A DNA stretch of 64,000 nucleotides from Larix kaempferi (GCA_027924585.1 BSBM01000252.1:5580001-5644000), one strand, 5' to 3'. Positions 20,307-32,442 are shown, counted from the first letter of the stretch. A program made the numbers and translations. Notes: generated by a model not told the origin, from the sequence alone.

Positions 20307-23108
20307 TTACAATCCATTTATTATATTTCCCCCAATGATTCGTCGGGTGAGAACATACTGGAAAGGATTGATTTCTGCTATCACAGTAGTAGTTCGTAAA
20401 AGTATATAGTGATGAAGCCTCTGTACCGCATAGACCGCAGCAAGTGCTAACTTCTCAACATGTGAGTATTTAACCTCAGGGGCTATCAATGCGTGAGAGA
20501 GATAGTAGACAACATGTTCTTGGAACATATTATCTTCCTGAACCAAAACTATACCAATTGTAGTAAGAGACGCTGCCAGGTATAAAAGAAAATCTTTTGA
20601 GTAATCTGGCGGGCTCAACAAGGGTGCTGAAAGGAGTGCCTTTTTTAAAGCTTCAAAGGATGTTTGAGCAGCTTTGTCCCACACAAAGTAGGAATCTTGT
20701 TTGAGTAGCCTCATAAAACCTTTGGTAATTTGGGCATAGTTTATGATAAATTGCCGTAAGAAATTAGACATGCCTTGCAGACTTTGAAGTTGTTGCAAGG
20801 TGCGAGGAGGAGGAAGATTTACAATCGCCTCAACTTTAAGTGGGTCAACCATTATACCACGATTAGAGATAATGAAACCCAGTAAACGTCCCGATTCAAC
20901 ACATAACACACATTTATTCGGATTCAAACAAATCTTATATTTTCTGCATCTTTCAAACACTTGTCTAAGATGATCTGGATGATCCCGTCTCTTTCGAGAT
21001 CGTGCCGGGAGGTCATCCAAGTAAGGTTCTACAATGTGTTTGATATCATGAAAAGAAAAATTCATTGTGCACTGGAAGGTAGCTCCAGCATTCTTCAAAC
21101 CGAATGGCATTTTTCGATAAGCGAAGGTCCCCCATGGGCAAATGAAAGTTGTTTTATGTTGGTCTTCAGGTTTGATTTCTATCTAATTGTAACTTGAAAA
21201 ACCATCCATGAAAGAGAACATCTCGTGTCCCACACAAGCATCTATAATTTGATCGATAAATGGTGTGGGGTAGTTGTCTTTCGGGAAAGCTTTGTTTAAA
21301 TCCTGGAAGTCAGTACAGACTCTAATGGTACCTTGCTTTTTATCAACCGGGACGGGGTTTGAAACCCATTCCGTCCTATCAATCGGATAAATGAAACTGG
21401 CTTTGAGCAACTTTTCAACCTCCGCCTTAATGGCGGCTGCTTTTCTAGGGTTTACGGGATGGAGCTTTTGTCTCACAGGTTTCACGTTAGGGTACGTCGT
21501 GATGACATGCTCCACAATGGTTGGGTCAATACCTGGCATCTCCTCATATGACCAGGAAAAAACATCGCGGAATTCTTTAAAAAGTTTTGTATACAGAGCT
21601 ATCTCTTCTGGAGAATAGTCTGCACCAATAAAAAAAATTTCCACGACCCCGGGTTTGGTGGAAATGTTGATTGGAATTGTTCTTGAAATATTAGCCATAT
21701 TTCCTTCAGCATAAACAGCTCTTGAAGTACAAGGAGAAGATGACAAATCAACCAATCCACCGGGTCTCACAGGGAATTCTCCTTTCTCAATTCTGTCTAG
21801 ATCTGGAAGTATGTAGGACCTATGATGCATATGTTCCCAAGGTTGGTCCAGGCCCATCATAACTTCTAAGATGGCTTCATCAGATGGAAAAACCGTATCT
21901 AAACAATCGAACGAGTGAGTAGAATTCAGTGACCATGCCGGAGCATAGTCCGTATCTGACTCAACAGAGACTGGTGGAGTCATGATATGTTCCATTGCAG
22001 CGTGTTGAGTTTCCATATAGGCTACTTCTGCAATGGAGGGAGGCACACAAGGTTTTGACGTGGTAGGAAGGATCCAAGGATCAGTTCTTAAACCGACCGC
22101 AAATGTTTCGGTGGCAGTACCCACATCAGAATGCATAAAAAGAACAGGGGAGGGGATGTCAAAAGTGCCTATTAACGAACCATACAATCCTGCTCCTAAA
22201 CTCTCCTTAACTGGGGCGGTTTGATCAACCAATGGAATCGTGGTTTCCGAATAAGTCTGGTTGTTTCTCTGAGTGAAAGAAAGTTGATCGACAGTAACGA
22301 TCTTACCTTCAAATGGGAACATGACCACTCGAAAAACTGTCGATGCTATAACTTGCATGGCATAAGTCCAACTCCTGCCCAATAACATATTGTAATCGAG
22401 CGGAGCGTCCAGAACTTCTACCTCAACAGCAATTGTCTTACCGGCCAAAGTGACATTAAATGATGGCAAAAATCCATGTGGATGGAAAGTTCTGCCATCA
22501 AATGCAGTAAGCAGTGTGTTGGAAGGGACTAACTCGGGAGAACCTAAAGCTTTCCAATAGGAAATTGACATTACGCAAGTTGACGCTCCCTCATCTACTA
22601 CAGCTCGTCTGATGGTCATTGGACCATGAACGACCTCAATATGAAGGACAACGTGATATGGCAACCGGTATTTGACATCAGTCATATCAAATCGCGCAGG
22701 CATGTTGGAGGATTCCATACTCCCAATAGCTGCCAGAAGTGCATTTCGTTGTAAAGGACAACTCTGCAAGACTTCTAGAGTAGATATAGCACAAGGGGTC
22801 TGGGCTAAATCTTCAACCACATTGTAGTTAGAAGCAGCCCATGTGTTGGGATTGTGTGATGCCCTCTTCAAGACGCCTTTCGAAATCTTGGGCATTGGGT
22901 CCACAGGTATGTGGAGTGGAGTGGAAGATTCGGGAATCTCCTTATCCTTTTTTTGCGTTTCTGGGGTATAGTTCTTGGCTATAGTTTGCAAAAGTGCATC
23001 TGAATTAACCATATTTATAAATTTTTGATCAACCGAAGCGTGCGAAGTGCCCCCAGTTTTGGAGGTGCCAGAAGTTGAGCCTTGCCCTTTAGGAAATGGA
23101 TCTTTCAA
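20307..23108 (-). pseudogene. Protease-RT-RNase H of element B
   Basis: Nearly intact. Protease motif DEGASTCVMS near 22590, D-E-G-A rather than D-T-G-A, with DYNMLLGRSW as the later ILGR element. RT follows: FSWSYEEMPGIDP, PVRQKLHPVNPRK, GFSSYN, then TAG 21183-21185 (a Gln codon in relatives), then MPFGLKNAGATFQ, catalytic loop PYLDDL (both Asp kept), GFIISNRGI, and gypsy RNase H (LLYLAASL, EKLALAAVYAVQRL). The frame is lost by one base in a run of five G near 20325; the next frame (QEFDLVFQSAKSKKSLLF) continues into integrase. Two lesions from being open. The Met at 23108 is internal; the polyprotein begins in gag. Confidence 0.92.
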
Positions 23109-23119
23109 GATGGCAAGCT

Positions 23120-25304
23120 TCTTTTCTCTTAAGAGCTTCTGGGCTTCTTCAAGCAGAGGGCATTGGTGGGTAAGGTGGTTCTGCTTGCAAAGTTTACAAG
23201 GGAACTTAACCTTCTTTTCCTCTTTGTTACCCTCTTCGGCATTGTCTTTTTTGGGCTTTTGTTGGTTCCCCTCTCCTTTCTTTCCCTTCTTTTTATTGTT
23301 GGGCTGCCAAGGGCCCTTTTGATTGTTCTGGACCTGATTGACAGGTTCAAAAGTAGAAGGAGAGGTTGTGACGGAAGAGATGTCTGCAGTCGATTGTTTG
23401 ACAGCTAAAGCATGGACCTATTTGGTCAGTTCTTCGAAGGCTGCAGAGTCAACTGAACCCACTATGCCGTCAGCATGTGGTCCAGGTTTGGGTCTACTCA
23501 GATCAGTGTTTGATCTTGGTGCATCGGGTATAATCTCGTACAGTAGACCAGATTGTGCATATACAAGGTCTAACTGTTGAGTCCTTAAGATAGCTTCTTC
23601 TTCATTGGATACTCCAGATGTAGCTACTTCCTTAGAAATATAAGGGAGGAGCGATTTCAAGTACCACTCAAGAAGGAACTCTGGAGGAATGTTGGCCTTT
23701 ATGAGCCTCTTCCGTCTTCACCACTTCTGAATGTGGTCAGTTAAGTGAGTGGCTTTGTTTTGTCTAAAAGTAGACAAAAGTTCTGTTCCGGCATCATACC
23801 GAACAGGAAGCTGGAAGTGGTTCAAAACGGTTGCAAGATCTCCAAAACTAGAGAAAGTGGCTGCAGGTAACTCGATGTACCATTTGGCTGCAGGACCAGT
23901 TAAGGTCCTTTGGAACAATCTCAATCTGATGGAATCCTCGTTTAAAGAATTGGAAGAACACCAAAGGTGGAAGGTAGTGACATGGTCACCAGGATCTTCA
24001 CCTGTTTTTCCTTCGAATTTTGGAATATCCGAAGGTAATTTGGTGGGAACTGATGGCCACGTGGCATTATGACACACAGGACATTTGTCAGTTTAGAAAG
24101 GTCTGGCAAATTCAAAGTTGCCAAAAAAGGTAGACAAGGCCGGTAAGATGATACTTGATAAGGGGAACCACCCATCGTTTTTCCCATGAATTGTTGGTAG
24201 GGGTTTCCCCCAGCCTTCTGGTGATAAGTGTTGCCCCCGGCCATGTGCTGATAGGAGTTGCCACCTACCATCTGTTGATAGGGGTTTCCCCCAGTTAACT
24301 GTTGGTAGGGGTTACCCTCGGGTATTTGTTGGTAGGGGTTTCCCCCTTCGAGCTGTTGTTGTTGTACGAAAGAGTTATTAAAATTTCCCCACCCATACGA
24401 GAGTGGATTAGTGCTTTGCGGGTTCGTCCACTATGGCTGGGTGTTGGCCCCGCCATATTGTTGGTTAAAGATATTACCCCCTCCCCCTGAGAATAACGAA
24501 AAACGGGTGTTACCTGCAGGCATGTTACCTTGATTCAAGTTAGGGCCTACAAAGGTGTTGAAACCAGTAGAAGCTGATGTGGACGGTGCAGTCATGGTAC
24601 CCATGACTGGCATGTTTGCAAAAGCACTTGGTCCTACCACAGGTGTGGAAACTCAAGTACTAGGAATCTGATATAACGGTTGGGAAGTAGAAGGTGTTGC
24701 ACAGTTGGCCATACTGCTAGGTCCAACAGTAGATGTAGGAATATATGCCATCGTTGTAAAACTAGGCATGCCTAATGTACTAGTGTTGAAACTGAAAGAT
24801 GGAGTAGGCACAAATGTGGTTTGTGCCTGACTAGGTGTAGCAGTAAAAGAAGGGTTAACTGTGTTGGTATTCATACCTAAGGTGGGAGTTTGGGGAACCC
24901 CCTGTTCACCTCCTGAGTTAGACATCAGATGTCCGGGAAAGGAAAGATCTACACTGAAAAGGGACTGCTGGAAACCAATAGGTGACAGAAGCGGAATTCT
25001 AGTATTGGTTAAGGGAGGATTGAAAGGAGTGCTATACTCCGCGGAAGTAAGATATTCCACCTCAACAGTACTAAAGTGTTGCTGATCTGTGGTACCTGGT
25101 AGTGGTTCCTCAGGAACGTCAATTTCAACGTTTTCTGTTACAAGTATTTCTTCAAGCAATTCTATTTCAGAGGTAATTTCTGAAGAAATACCGGGGTTTA
25201 CCCGCTGTCGTCTGGCTGGTTGTATAGGTTCTGTCCTAACTGGTGGAAGGTTTTGAATCCTTCTCGATCTACGGGGTTGTTGATTCTCCGTGATTATAAA
25301 TATA
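23120..25304 (-). pseudogene. gag: gag of element B
   Basis: The N-terminus reads ITENQQPRRSRRIQNLPP from 25304, where the expected start codon is ATA, probably decayed ATG. A low-complexity Ser/Thr/Pro region (25159-24653) and Gly/Asn-rich region follow, with stops near 24652 and 24430, then a GGNPYQQ repeat (24150-24360). After a frameshift near 24065 the capsid domain reads LPSDIPKFEGKTGEDPGDH, FQRTLTGPAAKWYIEL, YDAGTELLSTFRQ and THLTDHIQKW. From 23660 the frame continues through a basic Lys/Gly/Asn region to a CX2CX3HX4C zinc knuckle (CKLCKQNHLTHQC, 23165-23206) and straight into protease, so gag and pol share a frame here. Confidence 0.85.
24150..24365 (-). repeat. GGNPYQQ repeat inside gag (about 6-7 units)
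   Basis: Units of 10-12 residues, each with GGNPYQQ or variants (GGNSYQH, GGNTYHQ, GGSPYQ). At DNA level it is a GGGTTTCCCCC-type tandem repeat with about 30-33 bp spacing. Its G/N/Y/Q composition resembles low-complexity condensate-forming segments, which is inference only. Confidence 0.8.
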
Positions 25305-27277
25305 AAATAACAGACTAGAACCTAGTGGCCACTACAACTAGGGGGCAAACAGCACACCAACTAAAAAAAATCCTAAGTATACAAACCAGGCAAACAAAGG
25401 TGCCTTCCGGAGAAGAGTCTGGGATGATGAGGGCCCAGAACAGATCAACGAAGGAAGAAAGATAGTTACCCGGGGTCCACAATACAATGACTAAGGGTGC
25501 AAGCACTGGAATCACCCAACCGCCCTCCCAAAGACCTGCAAGGGGTTTCCTCCCACGTCTGTCTTAGGTACAGCAGATATACCCTCTGCTGTCACCTGTG
25601 TATGAACCTAGAGTCAGATACTATGGATACCACAACACCAAAAATTCCTGGGGAATAGTCACCGGTCGAATCAGAAAGCGTGAGCAGGGTAGCTAAGCCC
25701 GAAACTCGAAAGAGTCCCCAATGCACAATCCGATCCTGGCGTATGCTCGAACAGCAAGTAGGAGGAGTATTCCCACAAACTGATCTCGCAATGACCTACT
25801 GCATAGATCCCAGGCAAATTTTGAGTGAGGTGGGTTTACCTATGATAGTCTCACTACGATTTTTGCGCAATGTGTGATCTTGGGTGGTTTAAGGTGATTT
25901 AAACCCAAGATCCTAACCAAAACTAGTTGGTGTAGTGTACCCTAAAAACAAAAATGTTTCTATTTCATTTTATTAGTAAATTTTAGGGCTGTTATTACTC
26001 AAAAAGGGTAGTGGGTGTGTGAGTGTGGTTATAACAAGAAAACAAAAGTGCAATAATATCAAAACTTTCTACAACAAAGCTCTTTTTATTTTTTTTTATC
26101 TACTTCTTTCCAAAATTGAAAATCTAAGCAAACCTACTTAAAAATTTTGTTTTCTTTTTTGAAATTATACAAAATATACTAAGTTATCTTGTAATAACAA
26201 AAACAAGTTCTATTTAAGCTTAAAATACCAATTTTTTTTGCTTTTTCAATAAACGAAAAAGAACTATACAAAAATGGAAAGCCAAATAAAACTTTATATG
26301 CAAAGTGTGTAAGTATGGCTAAAAGTTCTTAGGCCTATAGCTGTCGAAACCCTAGCTCGAGAAACACTTGATCTACAGGTTTTTTACAAAGAAAAAGCCT
26401 CTAAACTTGGACACCAAGTGGGAGAAAACAAAGGAGAAAAACACCAAAGGACTGACCTAAAGTGTCTAGCCCTAGCAAGACCAAAAAGCCAAGCACAAGT
26501 AGACAAGCAAGCTACCCTACTAACACAAAGAAACTGAGAGATGAAAGTAGCCTACAACTGTTTAAAAAGCACTTGTAACCAGCAGAAGACAATGAGTCTA
26601 GGAAGAATGAAACTTGACCAAAAAGAAGACACCCTAGAGGCTCTACCAAGGACCAAACCCTAAAACAAAGGATGGGAATAGTAGAGAGCAGACAACGTCA
26701 CCACAAACAGCAGATACAGTAGTACGCAGATTTGTAAGCTAGCAACAGGTAGTCAGGGTCTAAAAAAGTGGAAGTGCTCAACACCAAACACTCCCTAGTC
26801 TTCAAAAAGTCAATAAAAAGTCCCAAAAGTTCCAAAGGTCAACAAGCGGTTTAAAAGATGGGAAAAACTTCAAGAGAAGGTTCTTATGACTTAAACAACA
26901 GTTAAAAATCTCATGCAACCATCAAAGGGATCCTACAGCACAGTCATCAAATCACCAAAAGGTTTAAAACACAAGAAAGCCAAAAAGGAATGCTACAGAA
27001 AGTGTACTCTACTGTGTAGTAGAGCAACTCGCGCCCCTACTGAAATGGGTGCTACTGTATATATAGCACAGTAGCGTATGGGCGCTACTGTATATATAGA
27101 AAAGTAGCGCTCATATCTCAAAGGCTTGAAAAATGACTTTGGAAGGTATCAAAAACTGATGAAAGCATGCAAGAAACAGGCAAGGGATACCTATAAAGTT
27201 TCTTGACACATCAAAGAAGTCAAAACAATCTGGGAAGACACCCAAGAATAAGGTTTCCTAAATCCAAAAACTCTATT
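25305..27277 (-). other. Leader region of element B between primer site and gag
   Basis: About 2 kb without a recognisable gene, A/T-rich in places. It carries one palindromic cluster at 27005-27110 (GGGCGCTACTGTATATATAG... AGTAGCGC) of the same module as the LTR. Long leaders are typical of Tat elements. Confidence 0.65.
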
Positions 27278-27295
27278 TCCCCAGTGGAGTCGCCA
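27278..27295 (-). promoter_or_regulatory. Primer-binding site of element B
   Basis: Minus strand reads TGGCGACTCCACTGGGGA three bases after the LTR end (CCAACA). This is a common plant Ty3/gypsy primer site; I do not assign the tRNA. Element E has TGGCGACTCAGCTTG at the same place. Confidence 0.85.
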
Positions 27296-27298
27296 GTC

Positions 27299-28332
27299 TG
27301 TTGGTGGGCATTTCTACCCTATAGCAAGGAAAATAGTGCTATCAACTTGGTTGGGGTGACAGGTAAGTGTATTGATGCTATTACAGAGACATTTACAAAA
27401 AGAAAAGAAGTTGTAGATCTTGGGAACACACCTTTTAATCGAAGTCTGATCCTAGCCTTGACTTGATCCCGTGTTCAACTTCCAAATCTACCTTTATTTC
27501 AACAAACCTGCAACAACAATACCTTTCTCAAAACATTTTGGGCAATATATAAAGCTTGAAAGAAACAAAAACAATGTTTAACATTCAGCATTGACCAAAA
27601 TAGATCCAAATTAAAATGCCATTTCATAACACATTCAAATTGGAACAAGAAAAACACTTCAACCTTTATTTGTCAAAATCAGAATGATGTACAAGTATAC
27701 CTGATAATGAAGAAGGCTCCTGCAACTAGATTCTGGGATCTGGGTCTGCTCTGGCTTGGCTGTCTTCAACATCAACTCCTCCAATGTCTTAAAGTTTCTC
27801 CATCAATTCATCCTCTAGATTCTCTAACAATAATTTCTAACCCTTCTCCTTTAACCTTCTTGGTATTTATATGATTAAAGAAGCAGTTCAGGTCGATATG
27901 TAGTTATGGAGGAAGTTGGGGGAGTTAGGAAACTGCCATCAACTAATCCTCCTCGATGAATTAAATTATTTTTTAATCATCTTTTAAGATGTACGTGACT
28001 CTTGTTCAATAGAGTAGCATATAGGACGCTACTCTAGTGTTTAACAACTAGCGCTCATTCAATTTAAATGTCGAGCGCTACTATGCTGAGAAGGAGTAGC
28101 GTATACATGGATATGGGCGCTACTATTATACAGTGGAGTAGCATATGGGCGCTAGTCCCTTTGAGTAGAGTAGCGCTCATATCTCAAAATTATATTTTTT
28201 GTGTTTTTCCAGTAATGTCAGGAAATGGAATGAGTTGACATATCATCCAAGGTCAACATGCTCCTCCATCCAAGTTGTCCTTTTGTGTGATCAGCAACTC
28301 AGGGTGATCATGGACGGAGAGGTGCAAGTTTG
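27299..28332 (-). repeat. 5' LTR of element B
   Basis: Near-identical to 13255-14298. It lacks the outermost 11 bases present in the other copy, abutting A2 integrase at TTTG|TCGATGAT. Confidence 0.9.
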
Positions 28333-29623
28333 TCGATGATAGCTTTCATGATGAACATTTGTTTGCCGTGTCTGTTTAAATCCCTTGGTTTGCATACATA
28401 GCCAATTATTTGGCAACTGGAAAGTTACCAAACCATATCTCCCCACCTAAGAAACGTCGAATCATAGTCTAGAGTTCTAATTACTCTTGGGTTGACAATG
28501 ACCTTTTTAATACTGGCCCTGATCTTATTATTAGAAAATGTGTACAAGAGGATGAGATGGAAAAGATCCTCCATGCATGTCATGGTGGACCATGTGGTGG
28601 GCACTTTTTTGATAAAAGAACATCATACAAAGTGTTGCACTCCAGATATTACTGGCCAAGCATTTTCAAAGATGCTGCCAATTTTGTCAAGGGATGTGAC
28701 AGTTGTCAAATAATAGGTAGACCTATGCCATCCGATGATATGCCCTTACAACCCTAGGTTATGATTGAGCCTTTTGAAAAATGGGCTCTGGATTTTATAG
28801 GGCCAATTTCTCCTATGTCTTGCAAAAAGAAGTATGTCCTAGTTTGTACAGACGACATCACTAAATGGGTGGAAGCTAAATATTTATTCTGACCCACAGA
28901 CAAATCTGTGGTATAGTTTATATATGAAGAGATATTTACCTGATTTGGTGTACCTAGGGAAATTGTAACTGATCAAGGATCTCAGTTTACCTCCAAGTTA
29001 ATGAAAGAACTTATTGAAAAATATGGCATCAGACATTGTAAATCTTCACCATATCACCCGCAAGCCAATGGCTAGGTAGAATCTACAAATAAGGTACTAG
29101 AGGCCATCCTAACCAAGACTATCCAATTTTTTATGGTCAAGTTCTTCTACCCATTGATTTTCAAGTAAGAACCTTTCGTATGGCTGCACAATTAGGGATG
29201 GATCTAGAAGAAGCACAGAAACAACGAATTTTACAAATCAATGAATTAGACAAAATAAGACAAGATGCAATTCAACTAACAATTTTAGTACAGAACCAAC
29301 GCAAAGAGTGGCATGACGAATATATCAAACAGAAAAAATTCAAGACTGGAGACTGGGCACTACTATTTGATTCAAGGTATAAAACTTTTGAAGGGAAGTT
29401 GACTACCCGTTGGATGGGTCCATATGAAATAGTGACAGCTTTTGACAATGGATCTGTAGAGATCAAAACAATTGATGATTCACAAATTTCTTTTGTTGTA
29501 AATGGACATAGATTGATACTTTACCATCAACCAATATCTAAACAAGATTTTGTGCAGAATGTCTCACAGCAGAAGGAGATGGAGCTGGTTGAAGGGGAAG
29601 TCTCTCCTTCTCCTAGTTCTTGA
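28333..29623 (+). pseudogene. Integrase of element A2, resuming after element B
   Basis: Continues A2 pol: VDDSFHDEHLFAVSV, HHCC zinc site (ILHACHGGPCGGHF, YYWPSIFKDAANFV, GCDSC), core D in [12 protein letters not shown] in VTDQGSQFTSKL, E after NG-stop-VESTNK. Stops include TAG 28755-28757 and TAG 29073-29075, the latter at the Gln of the GQVES motif. About 100 bases are missing after NKVLEAILTKTI (about 29135): the segment that in A1 reads WADRLPETLWAYCTTW through SPYELV is gone and sequence resumes at YGQVLLPIDFQV. The C-terminus (RWMGPYEIVTAFDNGSVEI, VNGHRLILY) is open from 29180. Confidence 0.88.
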
Positions 29624-30544
29624 TTTATTTTTTGGGGTTATCTTCATTTGTACATATGTAAATATATTTATGTTTCTTTGAATAAAAAAAAGAGTCATTT
29701 CTGATAGTTGTTTTATATTTACACATGAATTTCATTCTTATGATCAGCTCATAAGACTTCATCAATTAATAAAGGAAGACTATTCTCTCTTTCCTATCTC
29801 TTGATAAATTTTCATATTATTTTTCTTTGTACATATGTTTTTTTTTCTTTGAATAAATTTGAATAATCAATTAACAAGTGGTTTGCAGTTTGATTACAGG
29901 AACTTCATCTCTATAATCAGCTCATAAAGAACATTATCTGAAAAAGGAAAGTGCTCTAAATTTTTTTATAACAACTCTTAATCCCTTTCCTCCTGATTAT
30001 TTAAAAAAGAAAAATTGAAAATTTACATTGAAAAGTTAAAATGTTATCGTATCATATTTTGCCACTTACCTTATATAATTCTTGCGCCTCTTCTAATAAG
30101 CCTTTCAGATATTTTATGTCCATGATCCTATCTTTATAAAGAGGTTGATAACTATTTTTTTTTCTCCATCTGAACCTTAGAGGCTCTCGGTACATTTTGA
30201 CCTTGTTGTTAAGTTAGTAAGTAGAGCAATCTTTTCTGAACAACAATAGGAGGGGAACCTTGGGGATGTTACTTTTGAGAAACATCGTTGTAATCTTTTG
30301 AAGAAGGAAACTTGGACTAGAGAGATATTCTTTCTATTATATTTTGGCTCCATCCACTACACATTAATGCAATCAACCAGATGTATCTTTGATTCGACAG
30401 ACTTTTTATTCACTTGGTCTATATAAGAATAGTTGTTTTCCAACCCATATATCATCCCATCCTGTAGCATGGTTTTCAGAGCTTCTCCCCCATCCACTCA
30501 CTTTTAGGCAATTCATTGCCGAATATTTATAGAGGGTGGAAACA

Positions 30545-30650
30545 CTGGGACACGAGCCTCGAATGCAAAAAGGGTTCAAGAGGCTAACCCATCGAAGTAC
30601 TGAACATGCTTGCTGCAGTCGGTACCCGGCCTGTGGTATGACCAGGTAAA
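30545..30650 (-). ncRNA. Degenerate 5S rRNA-like sequence
   Basis: Read on the minus strand, blocks match plant 5S rRNA in order and with near-native spacing: TCATACCA, CCGG, CTGCAG near the A-box, AAGCATG (AAGCGTG), AGTACT, GATGGGT, CCTCTTG (CCTCCTG), CTCGTGT. The span of about 95 bases between outer blocks equals that in 5S rRNA. Much between blocks has changed, so it is not a functional gene. It could be a 5S-derived SINE or a remnant of a 5S-promoter element of the Cassandra kind. Confidence 0.5.
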
Positions 30651-31365
30651 CTCGATGGGGTACTGAATAGGCCCGACTGATAGAGGCGAATCTGCTTGGG
30701 GAAGACATCTTGTTTATTAAAAATTGTGTAAAGAAAAATATTTAATGGTTTTGCTATATGTTGTTGAAAGTCTAATCGAAGAAAAATATGTATGGTTGAG
30801 TTAACAAAATGAACTTCATCAATTGTCCAAGAGAGAATAGCTTCAATATTGTCTTAAGACTAGTTACCTAACCTTCATGAGAATAAGGAATTCTTATCTT
30901 TCCAAGTGGGGCCATATACTTAAGATTTCCAGGGACCTGAATGTGAAATTCGATAGGATTTCCCTATGTACTATGATTCTTGGACTCTAGGGATGTTTGA
31001 CTGAGTTCCTATGAGTAGCTTTGACAAGAAAATCTGATTAAGTTTGATATTCTCTTAATTTTATACAAGGATCACTGTAATTTTATCTGAAAGTCTTTAA
31101 TGAAGAGAGGCTTTTTTTTTTTGTATTCTGAAGTATAAAAGATGAGTGGTTTCCATTAGCATTTTTACGCTATCTATACTATCATCACTTATATAGTCTT
31201 CATGTATTGGTCCTTTATGAAATTGCTTATTGATGGAAATACATGTATGGATCATTCTTTTTATAGTTAGTTAATATTTCCGTTTTCGTACAATAACAAC
31301 AACATTCTAGAGTTATTTGTTAACTGTTAATTGGAAGTATTTGAATACCAATCAATTTTTATTTG

Positions 31366-31403
31366 ATGGCTTGAGGACACGCCATATTTTTGGTTTGGGG
31401 GAG
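31366..31403 (+). promoter_or_regulatory. GAGGAC hairpin plus internal polypurine tract (element A2)
   Basis: ATGGC-TTGAGGACAC-GCCAT forms a 5-bp stem, followed by GGTTTGGGGGAG. The GCTTGAGGACAAGC hairpin followed by GTTTGGGGG is a recurring signature between integrase and the env-position region of Athila-type elements. Likely a second polypurine tract or an RNA structure, by analogy. Confidence 0.55.
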
Positions 31404-32442
31404 AATTCATAATTGTTTCTATTTTCTATTTACTTATAAAACAATTGAAAGTTCATTTATCTCTTATAAAATGATCTGTTGTTTCAGGAATAATGCAAGT
31501 AACAGAAGAAAAGATTGTTCTGATCCATGTTGAACAAAGAAAGAGCAACTGAAGTAGTTCATCAGTCAGGATGTTTTCAGATAAAAGAGCAGGTTTACAT
31601 TGTCCTTTTGAAAGAAGCAATCATAACAGCAGCAGTTTCATTCTTGGCAGCTTCAGAAAATTCTTTGCATAATCAGAATTCAGTCAGATCCAAAAAGCAC
31701 ATCTTGTACAGATAAAAGGTCTGTATGAATGATTGAATGCTGCGTTGAATGTCATGTCTCATGAAAGACTGAATGAAGCATCGAATGAAGCGAATGAAAT
31801 AGGATGTCGAATGACGATCTGAATGAAACCATAGCTTTATGCCAAGGTATTCAATTTTTGAATTTTGATCATAAACAGAGAATTCAATTGATTAACCATA
31901 TCAAGAACTATCAAGTCTTATCCCTATGCTTATGAAGACACTACAATCTCATTCTTTGATTCATTTCGACTCCACAAAACGAATTGATTAACCTTGCATC
32001 AATGCGATTTCCAAAATTTTTATCTGACTATCATATAGTTTCATTTCTCATCAAATTGTTCATTAAGCAAGCTGTCATTTTATTAATCAAAGATCATCAT
32101 GATTTTTAATGCACCTTATGTTATAATTCCATTATGAAAAATTTATTTCAAACTGTCCAAAGTTTACTTTGGACATGGTTGAAAATTTCACAACCATACA
32201 AGTTCATTAACGCATGCACCTTTATTATGGCACATGATTCAAAATTTTGAATGATGGCATGATCATTCAAACATGCCAAATTTCAACCTCATAATCATTC
32301 AAACGTTCAAATGGACCGTGTTTTAAACCGACGCCTGCTTGATCTTGACCCTCACTCTGCTCACTCTCATCCTTTCTGAGTCCATCCAGTCGCATTCCTT
32401 GCACCCCCTGCATCCATTGCATGCACCTACCTCTGTTCAACA

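Larger units (their letters stand above)
13255..28332 (-). mobile_element. Element B: nested Tat-type Ty3/gypsy retrotransposon, about 15 kb
   Basis: Inserted on the minus strand into A2 pol, between RNase H and integrase. Order on its own strand: LTR (27299-28332), primer site, leader, gag, protease-RT-RNase H, integrase, stop, separate archaeal-type RNase H ORF, antisense plant-mobile-domain-like gene (+ strand), hairpin/repeat block, polypurine tract, LTR (13255-14298). The two LTRs differ at about two dozen positions by eye over about 1.03 kb (roughly 97-98% identical), so it is younger than its host. The expected 5-bp target duplication is not visible: the last 11 bases of the LTR on the 28332 side (GACCTATAACA in the other copy) are missing, implying a small deletion at that border. 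Confidence 0.92.
29624..32442 (+). other. Spacer between integrase and aORF2 (element A2)
   Basis: No coding sequence supported. It contains the 5S rRNA-like stretch (minus strand, about 30545-30650), a GAGGAC hairpin with an internal polypurine tract (31366-31403), and AT-rich sequence with TGAATGA-type repetition near 31720-31830. Confidence 0.65.

Noticed and set aside
13255-28332. CTAGT as the target duplication of element B
   Set aside because: CTAGT precedes 13255, but the sequence after 28332 is TCGAT and the LTR end there is truncated, so no duplication can be shown.
30406-30708. Minus-strand 100-residue ORF
   Set aside because: Overlaps the 5S-like sequence and AT-rich spacer; no protein likeness.
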